DNA from: Streptomyces griseoruber
Lineage (GTDB): Bacteria > Actinomycetota > Actinomycetes > Streptomycetales > Streptomycetaceae
Length of the DNA: 64,000 bases
Assembly (NCBI RefSeq): GCF_001514205.1
Contig: NZ_KQ948776.1
Span: forward strand, 245,704 to 309,703
Direction of reading: 5' to 3'
Positions 34,092 to 42,642 of the stretch are shown in pieces. The first letter of the stretch is position 1. Every line of letters starts with the position of its first letter. The position numbers and the translations under genes were made by a program. The notes under the pieces were generated by a model. It did no database searches. It was not told the DNA's origin and saw only the letters and a list, made by a program, of their open reading frames with translations.

Positions 34092-34260
34092 CTAGTGCCG
34101 CGGCAGGCAACGTTTGCCCGTCAAGGAGCGGCGTCCGGTGCGTGCTCTCGGCGTGCCGGCCGGAAGTCCTCGTACTGGACGTACTTGGGCTTTCGGCCGG
34201 TGCGGCGAGAGTGCGTGCCGGGCGTCGCGACGGGGCGAACGTTGCCTGCCGCGGCACTAG
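34092..34260. mobile_element. MITE-like element, 169 bp, CTAG-ended inverted repeats
   Basis: The left end, CTAGTGCCGCGGCAGGCAAC, is mirrored by the right end (complement of the same 20 bases). The inverted repeat extends ~30 bp with few mismatches. No coding capacity. A shorter relative lies at 53503-53592. The right CTAG supplies the TAG stop codon of the adjacent AmaP gene. Confidence 0.8.
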
Positions 34261-34850
34261 GTGGTGCGTTCGGCGCGGTGGCGGGCTTCCCGGAGTCGGA
34301 CCTTCGAGGGGAGGCGGTCCAGGCCGGCCGAGTCTCGTGCGTGGGCGAGTGTTTCGCGGCTCACTCGCCCCAGAGTCCGCGCCGGGTCCGCGTGAGGCTC
34401 CAGCAGCAGCCGTACGCGTGCGGTCGGAGCGGTACGTCGGCCCGTCAGCCGGACATGAGCCCGCGAGACCCCGTCCAGGGCTTGTGCCTCTTCCTCGATG
34501 ACCCTCTCCAGCGTGCGGCCGTTGAGTCGGGCCGCGGCGCCGTCTTCGCTGTCGACGAGGACACGGTCCAGACGGTGTCTGCGTTGCGCAATGAGCCACC
34601 ACAGCAGCAGGGCCAGCAGCAGGGCCAGCACCGCGATCACGGTCGGCCACCACCAGCCCTCGTCCCGCCACCGGGTGCGTCCCCAGTCGCCCAGCACCAC
34701 ATCGTCCGGCCCACGGAAGGGCCACCAGCCCGGCACACCGAAATCCCAGTGGCGCTGCAGGTCCAGTGCGCCCAGCAGCACGCCGCCGCCCAGGGCGAAC
34801 AGTCCGAGGCCGAGCAGCCCGAGCAGCACCCGGTTCACCGTCTTGAGCAT
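34257..34850 (-). CDS. amaP: AmaP, alkaline-shock membrane anchor protein
   Basis: 197 aa from ATG 34850 (GAGGTGA 5 nt upstream; GTG 34859 is an alternative). Two transmembrane helices (residues ~5-30, LLGLLGLGLFALGGGVLLGA, and ~67-92, TVIAVLALLLALLLWWLIA) flank a Trp-rich external loop. The C-terminal ~100 residues form an Asp23-like cytoplasmic domain. AmaP anchors Asp23 proteins to the membrane. Last gene of a five-gene Asp23 operon; its stop codon TAG coincides with the end of a MITE. Confidence 0.82.
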   Translation of the reverse strand: MLKTVNRVLLGLLGLGLFALGGGVLLGALDLQRHWDFGVPGWWPFRGPDDVVLGDWGRTRWRDEGWWWPTVIAVLALLLALLLWWLIAQRRHRLDRVLVDSEDGAAARLNGRTLERVIEEEAQALDGVSRAHVRLTGRRTAPTARVRLLLEPHADPARTLGRVSRETLAHARDSAGLDRLPSKVRLREARHRAERTT

Positions 34851-34860
34851 CAGGATCACC

Positions 34861-35556
34861 TCAGCCCTTCTTCGGGCGCCGGACGCGCACGGCCAGTGTG
34901 GGTTGCCGGGCCAGGCCCAAAGACGTCACGGCTTCGCCCAGCTCGGCGTCCAGGTCCCCGCGGACCTCCTCAAGATCGCGGAAATGTGCCCGTGCCCGGG
35001 CCTTCACCTTCCGGCGGCCGACATCGACCTGTGCCGACTGGACACCGGGCACCTGCATGGCCCGGTCGCGCAGGACCAGGGCGGCCGCGCGGCGGTCGAG
35101 CCCGGCTCGGACGTCCTCTGTCCCGGGGATGCCGGTGGGCCGCCGCATGGGCAGCAGCCTGCGCAGTCCCGGCGTCACCGCCAGCAGGAAGAGCCACAGG
35201 CCGAGTGCCATCGCCACCGCGGCCCCGACGATCATCCAGACGTCGTCCAGGGGCCGGGTGGCCAGTTCCTCGGCGAGCCGCCGCCGCCAACGCATCGCAT
35301 TCCGGCCTGCCCGCACCGCGACCACGTCGTACAGGAGAAATCCGACGGCCGCGGCGGACAGCAGGGCTGCCAAGGCCGCGGGAATCCGCCGCGACGACCA
35401 GAAACGGGGCGCCGACCGGCCTGATCCGTCGACCACCTTCGGATTCGTAGCGCCCTCTGCCGCCCCCGGGGTGCCGTCGGCGGACGGAGCCGCCTGTCCC
35501 GGACCGGAGGAGAGGTCGCTGTCACCGGTCGGCTGCCGCGAGGTGTTCGCGCTCAT
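34861..35556 (-). CDS. DUF6286-type membrane protein of the Asp23 cluster
   Basis: 231 aa from ATG 35556, which overlaps the preceding stop (ATGA). An acidic/Pro-rich N-terminus (1-50) leads to two transmembrane helices (about 55-78, AALAALLSAAAVGFLLYDVV, and 108-130, MIVGAAVAMALGLWLFLLAV). A C-terminal soluble domain (150-231) is alpha/beta like the Asp23-fold tail of AmaP. Proteins of this type sit beside amaP in streptomycetes; the role is presumed to be in cell-envelope stress. Confidence 0.72.
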   Translation of the reverse strand: MSANTSRQPTGDSDLSSGPGQAAPSADGTPGAAEGATNPKVVDGSGRSAPRFWSSRRIPAALAALLSAAAVGFLLYDVVAVRAGRNAMRWRRRLAEELATRPLDDVWMIVGAAVAMALGLWLFLLAVTPGLRRLLPMRRPTGIPGTEDVRAGLDRRAAALVLRDRAMQVPGVQSAQVDVGRRKVKARARAHFRDLEEVRGDLDAELGEAVTSLGLARQPTLAVRVRRPKKG

Positions 35557-35999
35557 CGCACCCTCTCCCGGTCCGTGTGCCGCGTATGCGCCGAGTGCAG
35601 TTGCTCGACCGATACCGCGAGGTCGGACACCTCCATGCCGGCCCACGCCCTGATCCGCTCGGTGACCTCCCGGCGCACCGCGGCGCACTGCGCCCCGATG
35701 TCGGACGGATAGCCGAGCTCGACGGTGATGTGCAGCCGTGCGTCGCCGAGCACCGCCTGCCCTCCGGCGGCGGACTCGGCGTCCCGTCCTGCGCTGGTCC
35801 GTTCCGGCGCCCGCCGTACGGATGTGCTCACGTGTGGCGTCCGGCGGCCGGGTGGTACGTGGCCGGCCGACTCGGCGAACCGGCTCAGCGCCTCGCGCGC
35901 CACCCGGGCCGCGATCTTCGCGACGACCCGGTCGGTGACGGCGGTCGCCCCGCGCTCCCCGCGGGGCACGCCCGGACGCTCATCGGCTTCCCCGCTCAC
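35553..35999 (-). CDS. Asp23/Gls24-family protein, second copy
   Basis: 148 aa from GTG 35999 (GTGA overlap with the DUF2273 gene). Conserved core: TDRVVAKIAARVAREALSR, then HITVELGYPSDIGAQCAAVR and a C-terminal strand. A 40-residue basic insertion follows the first helix. Asp23-fold proteins localise to the membrane through AmaP. Confidence 0.8.
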   Translation of the reverse strand: MSGEADERPGVPRGERGATAVTDRVVAKIAARVAREALSRFAESAGHVPPGRRTPHVSTSVRRAPERTSAGRDAESAAGGQAVLGDARLHITVELGYPSDIGAQCAAVRREVTERIRAWAGMEVSDLAVSVEQLHSAHTRHTDRERVR

Positions 36000-36223
36000 C
36001 GCCGCCAGTCTCCCCGAGCCTGTCGCTGGTCGTCACGGATCCGCTCCTGGCGGTCCCGGCGGCGGACGAAGTCGCCCGGTTCGAGATCACCCTCCATGAA
36101 CCGCCCGATCGCGAGACCGACCAGGCCCAGCACCAGCACCAGCAGGAAGGCCCAGAAGTCACCGAAATACGCGGCGAAACCCAGCGCCATTCCGGCCATC
36201 AAGCCCACCACGGCCCTGCTCAT
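35996..36223 (-). CDS. DUF2273-type small membrane protein
   Basis: 75 aa from ATG 36223, chosen because AAGGAG is 7 nt upstream; an in-frame GTG at 36238 precedes that site. One or two hydrophobic segments (VVGLMAGMALGFAAYFGDF; AFLLVLVLGLVGLAIGRFM) precede a charged tail. DUF2273 proteins are usual companions of Asp23/AmaP. GTGA-coupled to the next Asp23 gene. Confidence 0.78.
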   Translation of the reverse strand: MSRAVVGLMAGMALGFAAYFGDFWAFLLVLVLGLVGLAIGRFMEGDLEPGDFVRRRDRQERIRDDQRQARGDWRR

Positions 36224-36259
36224 TTCGCGCTCCTTCACTCAAGCGGGCTGCCGCCCCGG

Positions 36260-36691
36260 CTACTGGATCCGCTGCCGCTCCTCCCCTTCGTCCTCCTCGT
36301 CGGGCAGCTTCACGTCGCTGACCATGAGGTTGACTTCCACGACTTCGCGGCCCGCCATCCGCTCCACCGCGGAGATCACGTTCTCCCGCACCGCGGCGGC
36401 CACGTCCGTGATCGAGACGCCGTAGTCGACGACGAGCTCCAGATCGATGGCCGCCTGCAGCTCGCCGACCTCGACACTGACCCCCCGCGTGGCGGACTTG
36501 CCGCTGCCGGCGCCGGGCATCCGCTCCCGCATGGTTCCCATCGAGCGGGCGAATCCGCTGCCCAGGGCATAGACGCCGCGTACGTCCCGTGCCGCCATTC
36601 CGGCGATCTTCTCCACCACCACATCGGCGATGGTCGTCCGGCCGCGAGAACCGGGCGCAGCGCCGAGCCTGACGCCGGTGTTCTCAGTCAT
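36260..36691 (-). CDS. Asp23/Gls24-family envelope stress protein, first copy
   Basis: 143 aa from ATG 36691 with GGAGG ~9 nt upstream. The Asp23 pattern is complete: TTIADVVVEKIAGMAARDVR, GVYALGSG, then VDYGVSITDVAAAVRENVIS and VEVNLMVSDVKLPDE. First gene of the leftward Asp23-DUF2273-Asp23-DUF6286-AmaP operon, divergent from the gene at 36895; the operon probably maintains the cell envelope under stress. Confidence 0.88.
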   Translation of the reverse strand: MTENTGVRLGAAPGSRGRTTIADVVVEKIAGMAARDVRGVYALGSGFARSMGTMRERMPGAGSGKSATRGVSVEVGELQAAIDLELVVDYGVSITDVAAAVRENVISAVERMAGREVVEVNLMVSDVKLPDEEDEGEERQRIQ

Positions 36692-36894
36692 CGGGCTATT
36701 CCTCCCTCGCGAGGCCACAGATCACCCATTACTCGGATTATAGTTTTTTAAGTACCTTTTGTACGGATGTGGAGCGGGAGACGAGGTGGTCCGACGAGTG
36801 GCGTGAGGCCCCTGCCCCGAGCCTTCGCGGACACTCCGGGCAGAGCGCCGCGGGAAGAGAACCGCGGCCGTGGAGAAGAAGGGGGAGAGGGCCA
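36692..36894. promoter_or_regulatory. divergent promoter region of the Asp23 cluster
   Basis: About 200 bp between outward-facing starts. It contains the most AT-rich stretch in this region (TTATAGTTTTTTAAGTACC at ~36735-36755), suitable for promoters in both directions. No consensus is clear enough to assign a sigma factor. Confidence 0.45.
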
Positions 36895-37701
36895 GTGACC
36901 GAGGCGTGGACGCGGGCAGTACGAAGCCAGCTGGACCTCGGCCGGCTGCTCCCGCTCGGCGGGCCCCACGACGGGACGTGGATCACCGAGCAAGCGGCGG
37001 TCCACGCCCTCGGGCGCACTGCCGCCGAGGTCCCCGGTGTCCGACTGGAGTCCCTGCGCATCGGGTCGGCGCCGCTGCAACCCGTGTCCGAGCCGGCCGT
37101 CCGTCCGCCGGCCAGCGCGCTACCGCCTGGCCCGCTCACCATCGAGGCCGCCTTCACCGCATCCCTCGTGCGGCCGCTGCCGGAGACCGCCGACGAACTG
37201 AGGAGCACACTGCTGGGCGCGGCCACTGAACGGCTCGGGCTGGCCACGGTGACGGCTGACATGCGCGTAACGGATCTCCGTGAGGCCCCGGAGGCAGGCG
37301 GGACGTCTCGGACCGCGGCGACGGCCATGAGGCCCACGCCGGACGCTGCGGCCACGCCGAGTTCGCCCCCGGTGACCGGAACAGGGTCCATGCGAGGACT
37401 CGCCGGGGAGCTGGCGGACGTCGCAGCGGGCGTGCCGGGCGTCGCCCACCTCACCGCCGTGCCGGGCAGCCGCCCGGTCAGGGTGGAGGACCAAGATGAT
37501 CCACCCGGCCGACACATCGAGCTTCACCTCGCGGTCGGCCCCGGACACCATCCCTTGCAGGTCGCCCGCGCCGTCCGGGAGGCGGTGGCCGAGGCAGCCA
37601 CCACTGACACCCCGGGCCCGGTCACCGTCGCCGTCCTCATCACGGAAACCGCGGCCTGGCGACAGACCTCGCCGGTCACCGTGACGAGTGCCCCTCAGTG
37701 A
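36895..37701 (+). CDS. Asp23-cluster-associated hypothetical protein
   Basis: 268 aa from GTG 36895 (GGGGGAGAGG upstream). The two halves each look Asp23-like (VHALGRTAAEVPGVRLESLR; LADVAAGVPGVAHLTAV then HIELHLAVGPGHHPLQVARA), joined by a Pro/Ala-rich linker at ~165-190. Similar streptomycete proteins next to Asp23 genes are, from memory, annotated as nucleopolyhedrovirus P10-like, a name without functional meaning. Divergent from the Asp23 operon and presumably co-regulated with it. Confidence 0.65.
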   Translation: MTEAWTRAVRSQLDLGRLLPLGGPHDGTWITEQAAVHALGRTAAEVPGVRLESLRIGSAPLQPVSEPAVRPPASALPPGPLTIEAAFTASLVRPLPETADELRSTLLGAATERLGLATVTADMRVTDLREAPEAGGTSRTAATAMRPTPDAAATPSSPPVTGTGSMRGLAGELADVAAGVPGVAHLTAVPGSRPVRVEDQDDPPGRHIELHLAVGPGHHPLQVARAVREAVAEAATTDTPGPVTVAVLITETAAWRQTSPVTVTSAPQ

Positions 37702-38083
37702 TCAGCCGCACCCCTCCCCGGCCTTCCCTGGCCCGGTCTCAGCAACTCCGAGGCGGCGCCTGACCGTCTGCCTCCTTCGGAGAGAGTCAGCACGGCTGTC
37801 CGGCATACGGCGACGACTGCGTCACCGTCGAGGACGAGGGCACGCACCGGGCCCGGGGCGATGTGCGTGGCCGTGCAGAGCCCGAATGCGGCCCCAAGGG
37901 GTTTTGCTACAAGTTCCGAAATTCCGCCGTGACGGGCCGGTGACGCTGCGGCGACCCATCACCCCTACGGTCACTGCAACGCCGCAAAGGCACCATCACC
38001 CCCATCAGGTCCCATCGGACCAAAATCGCTACTTTCCCCGAAATCCTCCACTGTGCTCAACGCCCATGAGACAGGAGCCCAGC
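37702..38083. other. intergenic region upstream of the ABC-importer operon
   Basis: Frame remains open but composition and lack of a ribosome site argue against coding. It should hold the promoter and operator for the catabolic operon; the AT-richer stretch CAAAATCGCTACTTTCCCCG at ~38019-38038 is the likeliest promoter area. Confidence 0.4.
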
Positions 38084-39382
38084 GTGTCCAATCCCTCCAG
38101 ACGCGGTGTCCTACGGCTGACCGCCGGCACAGCACTCCTCGGCAGCTTTGCCCTGGCCGGCTGCGGTCGCGGCGGTGACAACGCCGCGACCGCAGCCGCC
38201 AAGCCCATCGACAAGTCCCCGGCCAGGGGAACAGTCGACGTCTGGGCCGCCCAGGGCGACGCCGACGTGCTCGACAAGGTCGTCAAGCCCTTCGAGGCCG
38301 CGAATCCCGACCTCGACGTGAAGTTCACGCTGATCCCGAACGCCGAGTACTACACCAAGCTCCAGTCGGCGATCGCGGCGGGCAAGGGACCTGATGTCGC
38401 CCAGTTCTTTCCCGAGTCGCAGGCGCAGTTCCTCGATCCGTCGATCCTCCGGCCCGTCCCGGACGGCCTCGTCGACCCGTCCGTCTTCTTCACGAGCCTG
38501 TGGGACGCCGGTGTGGTGAAAAACGTCGCCTACACGGTGCCCTGGTACGCCTACACCTACGCGCTCGTCTACCGCTCCGACCTCGCCAGGAAGGCGGGTG
38601 TCAAGGCGCCGGCGACGTGGGACGACGTGGTTCCGTTCTTCAAGGCGCTCCAGCGCGCCGGCGCCGGGCACGGCCTCGGGGCGGACATCGGCTGGGACAT
38701 CTTCAACGGCCAGGACGTCGCGATGTACGCGTGGCAGGCGGGCGGCTCGCTGCTCTCGTCCGGCGGGAAGTGGACGCTGGACACGCCGGCGATGATCGAC
38801 GCCCTCAAGTACAACGCGTCGTTCTTCACCTCGGGCGTCGCCGACACCAGCGGGCCCACGTTCCTCGATGCGCAGCCGTACTTCGTGTCCGGCAGGACCG
38901 CCTGCATGATCACCGGCCCGTGGACCGTCGGTCAGCTCGACACGGTCGCGAAGAAGGACGGCTGGACGGCGTCCCACGTCGCCACCGCACCGCTGCCCGC
39001 CGGGCCGTCGGGCAGCGTCTCCTTCTCCGCCGGAGGCAGCTGGGGCGTGCTCGCCGACAGCGGCAACGCGGACGCGTCGTGGAAGCTCATCCGGTACCTC
39101 TCCGAGCCGAGCACCCAGGTCGCGCAGTACAAGGCGTACAGCTCGCTACCGGCCGTCGTCTCCGCCTGGGCCAACCCTGCCATCGCGAGCCAGCCGCTGC
39201 TGGACGCCTTCCTCGCGCAGCTGAAGAAGACCAGGGCGTTTCCGCAGGTGAGCAGCTGGCAGCAGGTCGCCACCCGGCTGGGCAAGGAGATGGAAGCCGT
39301 GGCCAAGGGCAAGGGGACCGCCGAAGAGGCCGCCGCGAACGTCCAGTCGTACGCCGAGAGCCTCGGCACGGGCAACGGGTGA
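38084..39382 (+). CDS. sugar ABC transporter substrate-binding lipoprotein
   Basis: 432 aa from GTG 38084 (CAGGAG 7 nt upstream; ATG 38066 is also in frame). A Tat/Sec-like leader (NPSRRGVLRL) ends in lipobox LAGC with Cys27. The mature part has the family 1 solute-binding pattern: VVKPFEAANPDLDVKFTLIP, GKGPDVAQFFPES, YPW-like VPWYAYTYALVYR, PATWDDVVPFFKAL and a C-terminal ISEPSTQ-like LIRYLSEPSTQVAQ. It binds a carbohydrate outside the membrane for the two permeases that follow. No ATPase gene lies nearby; streptomycetes commonly share MsiK. Confidence 0.9.
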   Translation: MSNPSRRGVLRLTAGTALLGSFALAGCGRGGDNAATAAAKPIDKSPARGTVDVWAAQGDADVLDKVVKPFEAANPDLDVKFTLIPNAEYYTKLQSAIAAGKGPDVAQFFPESQAQFLDPSILRPVPDGLVDPSVFFTSLWDAGVVKNVAYTVPWYAYTYALVYRSDLARKAGVKAPATWDDVVPFFKALQRAGAGHGLGADIGWDIFNGQDVAMYAWQAGGSLLSSGGKWTLDTPAMIDALKYNASFFTSGVADTSGPTFLDAQPYFVSGRTACMITGPWTVGQLDTVAKKDGWTASHVATAPLPAGPSGSVSFSAGGSWGVLADSGNADASWKLIRYLSEPSTQVAQYKAYSSLPAVVSAWANPAIASQPLLDAFLAQLKKTRAFPQVSSWQQVATRLGKEMEAVAKGKGTAEEAAANVQSYAESLGTGNG

Positions 39383-39389
39383 TCCCCGG

Positions 39390-40310
39390 ATGACCGCCGC
39401 CATCGGACCGATGACGCCGCGCAGGGCGCATCGGCCCCGGGGCGCCCGCCGAACAGCTGTCGCCTGGCTGTTCCTCGCGCCGTTCACCCTGGTGTTCCTG
39501 CTCTACACGGCGATACCCACCGTCGCCGCGCTCGGGTTCAGCCTGACCGATCTGCGGGGCGCTGATCTGCGTCATCCACTCGCCGTCGACTTCACCGGAC
39601 TGCACAACTACGTCCGGCTGTCGGAGGACCCGAGCTTCCTGCGGGACATCCTCAACACCGTCCTCTTCGTGGCCGTCGGGGTGCCGCTGACGATGGGGAC
39701 CGGTTTCGCGCTGGCCGTCGCGCTCAACTCCGGCATCCGGCGCATGCGCGGCGTCTTCCGTACCGTCTTCTTCGCGCCGGTCGTCACGAACGTCGTCGCG
39801 GTGGCGCTGATCTGGCAGTACGCCTTCAACGCCGACGGCACCGTCAACAAGGTGCTCGGCGCCGTCGGTTTCGCCGGACCGAACTGGCTGGACGACACTC
39901 ACCTGGCCATGCCCGTGGTCATCCTGCTCGGTGTCTGGCGCAACTTCGGCATCGCGATGGTGCTGTTCCTCGCCGGTCTGCAGGCGATTCCGAAGGACGT
40001 GTACGAGGCCGCCTCCCTCGACGGGGCCGACCGGTGGCGGCAGCTCAGGCACATCACCCTGCCCCTGCTGCTGCCCACCACCCTCCTGGTGTCGGTCCTG
40101 CTGACCGTCTTCTATCTCCAGGTGTTCGACGAGCCGTATCTGCTCACCGACGGCGGCCCGCTGGGCTCCACCGAGTCGGTGGCGCTGTACACCTACCACC
40201 AGTTCGGGGCCGGCGAGTTCGGCATGTCCTCGGCGGCGTCCTTCGTGATGCTCCTGCTCGTGACGGTGGTGAGCATCGTCCAGTTCCGATTGCTGAGGCC
40301 CCGCGCATGA
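39390..40310 (+). CDS. sugar ABC transporter permease, MalF/UgpA type
   Basis: 306 aa with six membrane helices beginning WLFLAPFTLVFLLYTAIPTV. The EAA loop for ATPase contact is YEAASLDGADRWRQLRHITL near residue 205. It starts 7 bp after the binding-protein gene and overlaps the next permease (ATGA at 40307-40310). Confidence 0.92.
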   Translation: MTAAIGPMTPRRAHRPRGARRTAVAWLFLAPFTLVFLLYTAIPTVAALGFSLTDLRGADLRHPLAVDFTGLHNYVRLSEDPSFLRDILNTVLFVAVGVPLTMGTGFALAVALNSGIRRMRGVFRTVFFAPVVTNVVAVALIWQYAFNADGTVNKVLGAVGFAGPNWLDDTHLAMPVVILLGVWRNFGIAMVLFLAGLQAIPKDVYEAASLDGADRWRQLRHITLPLLLPTTLLVSVLLTVFYLQVFDEPYLLTDGGPLGSTESVALYTYHQFGAGEFGMSSAASFVMLLLVTVVSIVQFRLLRPRA

Positions 40311-41188
40311 CCACCATCGCCGCACCGCGGAATGCCGAGATGGCAGGCGCCCGGACGCACGTGCGCCGTCGGTCCGTCGCCCGTCCCCTGCTGTACGGCG
40401 CGCTCGTGCTGTGTGCGCTGCTCACGATGCTGCCGTTCGTCTGGGTGGGCAGCGGCTCGCTGCGCAGCCTGGACGAGATCCGCTCCGACCCCGGTGCGTG
40501 GCTCCCGCACCACGTCACTCTCGACAACTTCGTGCGGCTGTTCCAGACCGAGGGTTTCGGTCGGTTCCTGGTCAACAGCATCGTGGTCGCGATCATCGTG
40601 GTGGCCGGCAACATCATGGCGGCGTCGGCCGCGGGATACGCGCTCGCGAAGCTCGACTTCGCGGGCAAGCGGATCGCGTTCGGCGCGGTCATGGCGGCGA
40701 TGATGGTGCCGTTCACCACGGTGTTCGTCACCCAGTTCGTGATCACGGTCGACCTGGGCCTGGCGGACACCCTCACCGGTATCGCTCTGCCCGGTATGGC
40801 GTTGCCGTTGTCGGTCTTCATCATGCGGCAGTACGGCATGTCGATCCCCGACGAACTGCTGGAAGCGGCCCGGATCGACGGGGCGGGCGAGTTCCGGATC
40901 TTCTTCCGGATCTTCCTCCCGATGGCAGGCCCGGCTGTCGCGACGATCACGATCATGTCGTTCCTCTTCTCGTGGAACAACTTCATCTGGCCGCTCATCG
41001 TCGCCCAGAGCACCTCCAGCTACACGCTGCCGGTCGGCCTCGCCGCCACCAGCCAGGCCGCCGCACACGTCACCGACTACGGTTTGATGCTCGCCGGCGC
41101 CATCGTCGTGATGCTGCCGGTGCTCCTGCTCTTCCTGCTCCTGCAGCGCTACTTCGTGCAGGGCATCGCCGGGACGGGAATGCGGTGA
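40307..41188 (+). CDS. sugar ABC transporter permease, MalG/UgpE type
   Basis: 293 aa, six membrane helices (first LLYGALVLCALLTMLPFVWV). The EAA loop is LLEAARIDGAGEFRIFFRIF near residue 185. It couples to the permease before it and, by a GTGA overlap at 41185-41188, to the esterase after it, tying uptake to hydrolysis of the imported compound. Confidence 0.92.
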   Translation: MTTIAAPRNAEMAGARTHVRRRSVARPLLYGALVLCALLTMLPFVWVGSGSLRSLDEIRSDPGAWLPHHVTLDNFVRLFQTEGFGRFLVNSIVVAIIVVAGNIMAASAAGYALAKLDFAGKRIAFGAVMAAMMVPFTTVFVTQFVITVDLGLADTLTGIALPGMALPLSVFIMRQYGMSIPDELLEAARIDGAGEFRIFFRIFLPMAGPAVATITIMSFLFSWNNFIWPLIVAQSTSSYTLPVGLAATSQAAAHVTDYGLMLAGAIVVMLPVLLLFLLLQRYFVQGIAGTGMR

Positions 41189-42642
41189 CCCCGATGGACG
41201 ACCCGATGGACGACCGGATGGACGACCGGATGCGCTCACTCGACGAGCCCGGCGCAGGGGTTCCCCAGGCGACGGTCACCGTACGTGCTCCCGCAGGAAC
41301 GGTCGTCGGCCGCCGCTCCGGCCGGGTGCGGCGCTTCCTCGGCATCCCGTTCGCCGAAGCACCCGTCGGTGCGCGGCGGTTCGCGGCCCCGGTCCCCCGC
41401 GGCCGGTTCACGGAACCGTTCGACGCGTCCCGGCACGGCGCCACCTCCCAGGTCGCACCCCCGTTCGAGACGACCACGATCCCGGAGCCCTCGGTGCCCG
41501 GCGACGACGTGCTGAACCTCAGCGTCGTCGCTCCCGACGCGGACGACGACCGTGCGCCCTTCCCGGTGCTGGTGTGGATCCACGGCGGCGGCTTCCTGGC
41601 GGGTAGCCCGGCCAGCCCGTGGTACGACGGCCGCGCCTTCGCCCGCGACGGTGTCGTCTGCGTCACCGTCGGCTACCGGCTGGGCGTCGACGGTTTCGCC
41701 CCGCTGGACGGCGTCCCCGCGAACCTCGGGCTGCGCGACCTGCTGCTCGCGCTCGACTGGGTGCGGGAGAACATCGCCGCTTTCGGCGGTGATCCGGGCC
41801 GGGTCACCGTCGCCGGCCAGTCGGCGGGAGGCGGGGCGGTGCTCGCCCTGCTCTCCTCGCCCCTGGGCAGCGGCCGCTTCCACCGCGCGGTCAGTCTGTC
41901 CGGCGGTTTCTTCGAGGTGGGCGAAGACGCCGCGCGTGACTTCGTCCTGCGGCTCGGGGAGGAGCTCGCAGTGCCGCCGACGCGCGCCGGCTTCGGCGGC
42001 CTCACCGTGGAACGCGTTCAGCAGGCCGTCAGTCTGCTGCGGAGCGAACTCGGCGACGACCCGCTCGTGCTCGGTCCGGTCGTCGGCGACGACGTCCTTC
42101 CGGTGCCCATCGCCGATGGACTGGCGGTACACGGGCACGACGTACCGCTGCTGCTCGGAGCGACGGGCGACGAGTTCGACGGCGGCGCCCCGGGCATCCG
42201 CAATGCCGCCGCCCGCGCGGCGGGCACCCGTGTGACGGACACCCTGTTCCGTGCCGCCTGTCCGCGCGCAGCGGCCTCGCGTCGCGACACCACCGCCGGC
42301 ACCTGGCTGTATTCCTTCGAATGGCCCTCCCCTCTACTCGGTGGCGCCTCGCACTGCGTCGACATCCCGTTCTTCTTCGACGTACTCGACGCTCCGGGTA
42401 CCGCCGAGGCCCTCGGAGCGCGGCCGCCCACCGAACTCGCCAGGTCCATGCACTCCGACCTGGTCGCGTTCGTCCACGGCCGGTCGCCGGACTGGGAGCC
42501 GGCGACCGGGAGGCTCGGCGACCCCGCCCGCGAGTACGGCAGGCCCGGGACGGCGCCGACGGCCGACACCACAGGCGTGTTCGACCCGGTGGTACCGGCG
42601 GGGTCCGGTGCGGCGTTGCCCGGTGCGGCGGAGGAATGCTGA
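41185..42642 (+). CDS. type-B carboxylesterase (alpha/beta hydrolase)
   Basis: 485 aa from GTG 41185; ATG 41194 is possible. Family marks: FLGIPFAEAPVGARRF near residue 50, oxyanion-hole HGGGF near 133, nucleophile elbow GQSAGGGAV with Ser213, and catalytic-His region GGASHCVDIPFFF near 388. No signal peptide, so it acts in the cytoplasm on an imported ester. The first codons carry a 12-bp repeat (MDDPMDDRMDDRM). Coupled to the permease and to the ROK regulator (stop/start TGATG). Confidence 0.88.
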   Translation: MTPMDDPMDDRMDDRMRSLDEPGAGVPQATVTVRAPAGTVVGRRSGRVRRFLGIPFAEAPVGARRFAAPVPRGRFTEPFDASRHGATSQVAPPFETTTIPEPSVPGDDVLNLSVVAPDADDDRAPFPVLVWIHGGGFLAGSPASPWYDGRAFARDGVVCVTVGYRLGVDGFAPLDGVPANLGLRDLLLALDWVRENIAAFGGDPGRVTVAGQSAGGGAVLALLSSPLGSGRFHRAVSLSGGFFEVGEDAARDFVLRLGEELAVPPTRAGFGGLTVERVQQAVSLLRSELGDDPLVLGPVVGDDVLPVPIADGLAVHGHDVPLLLGATGDEFDGGAPGIRNAAARAAGTRVTDTLFRAACPRAAASRRDTTAGTWLYSFEWPSPLLGGASHCVDIPFFFDVLDAPGTAEALGARPPTELARSMHSDLVAFVHGRSPDWEPATGRLGDPAREYGRPGTAPTADTTGVFDPVVPAGSGAALPGAAEEC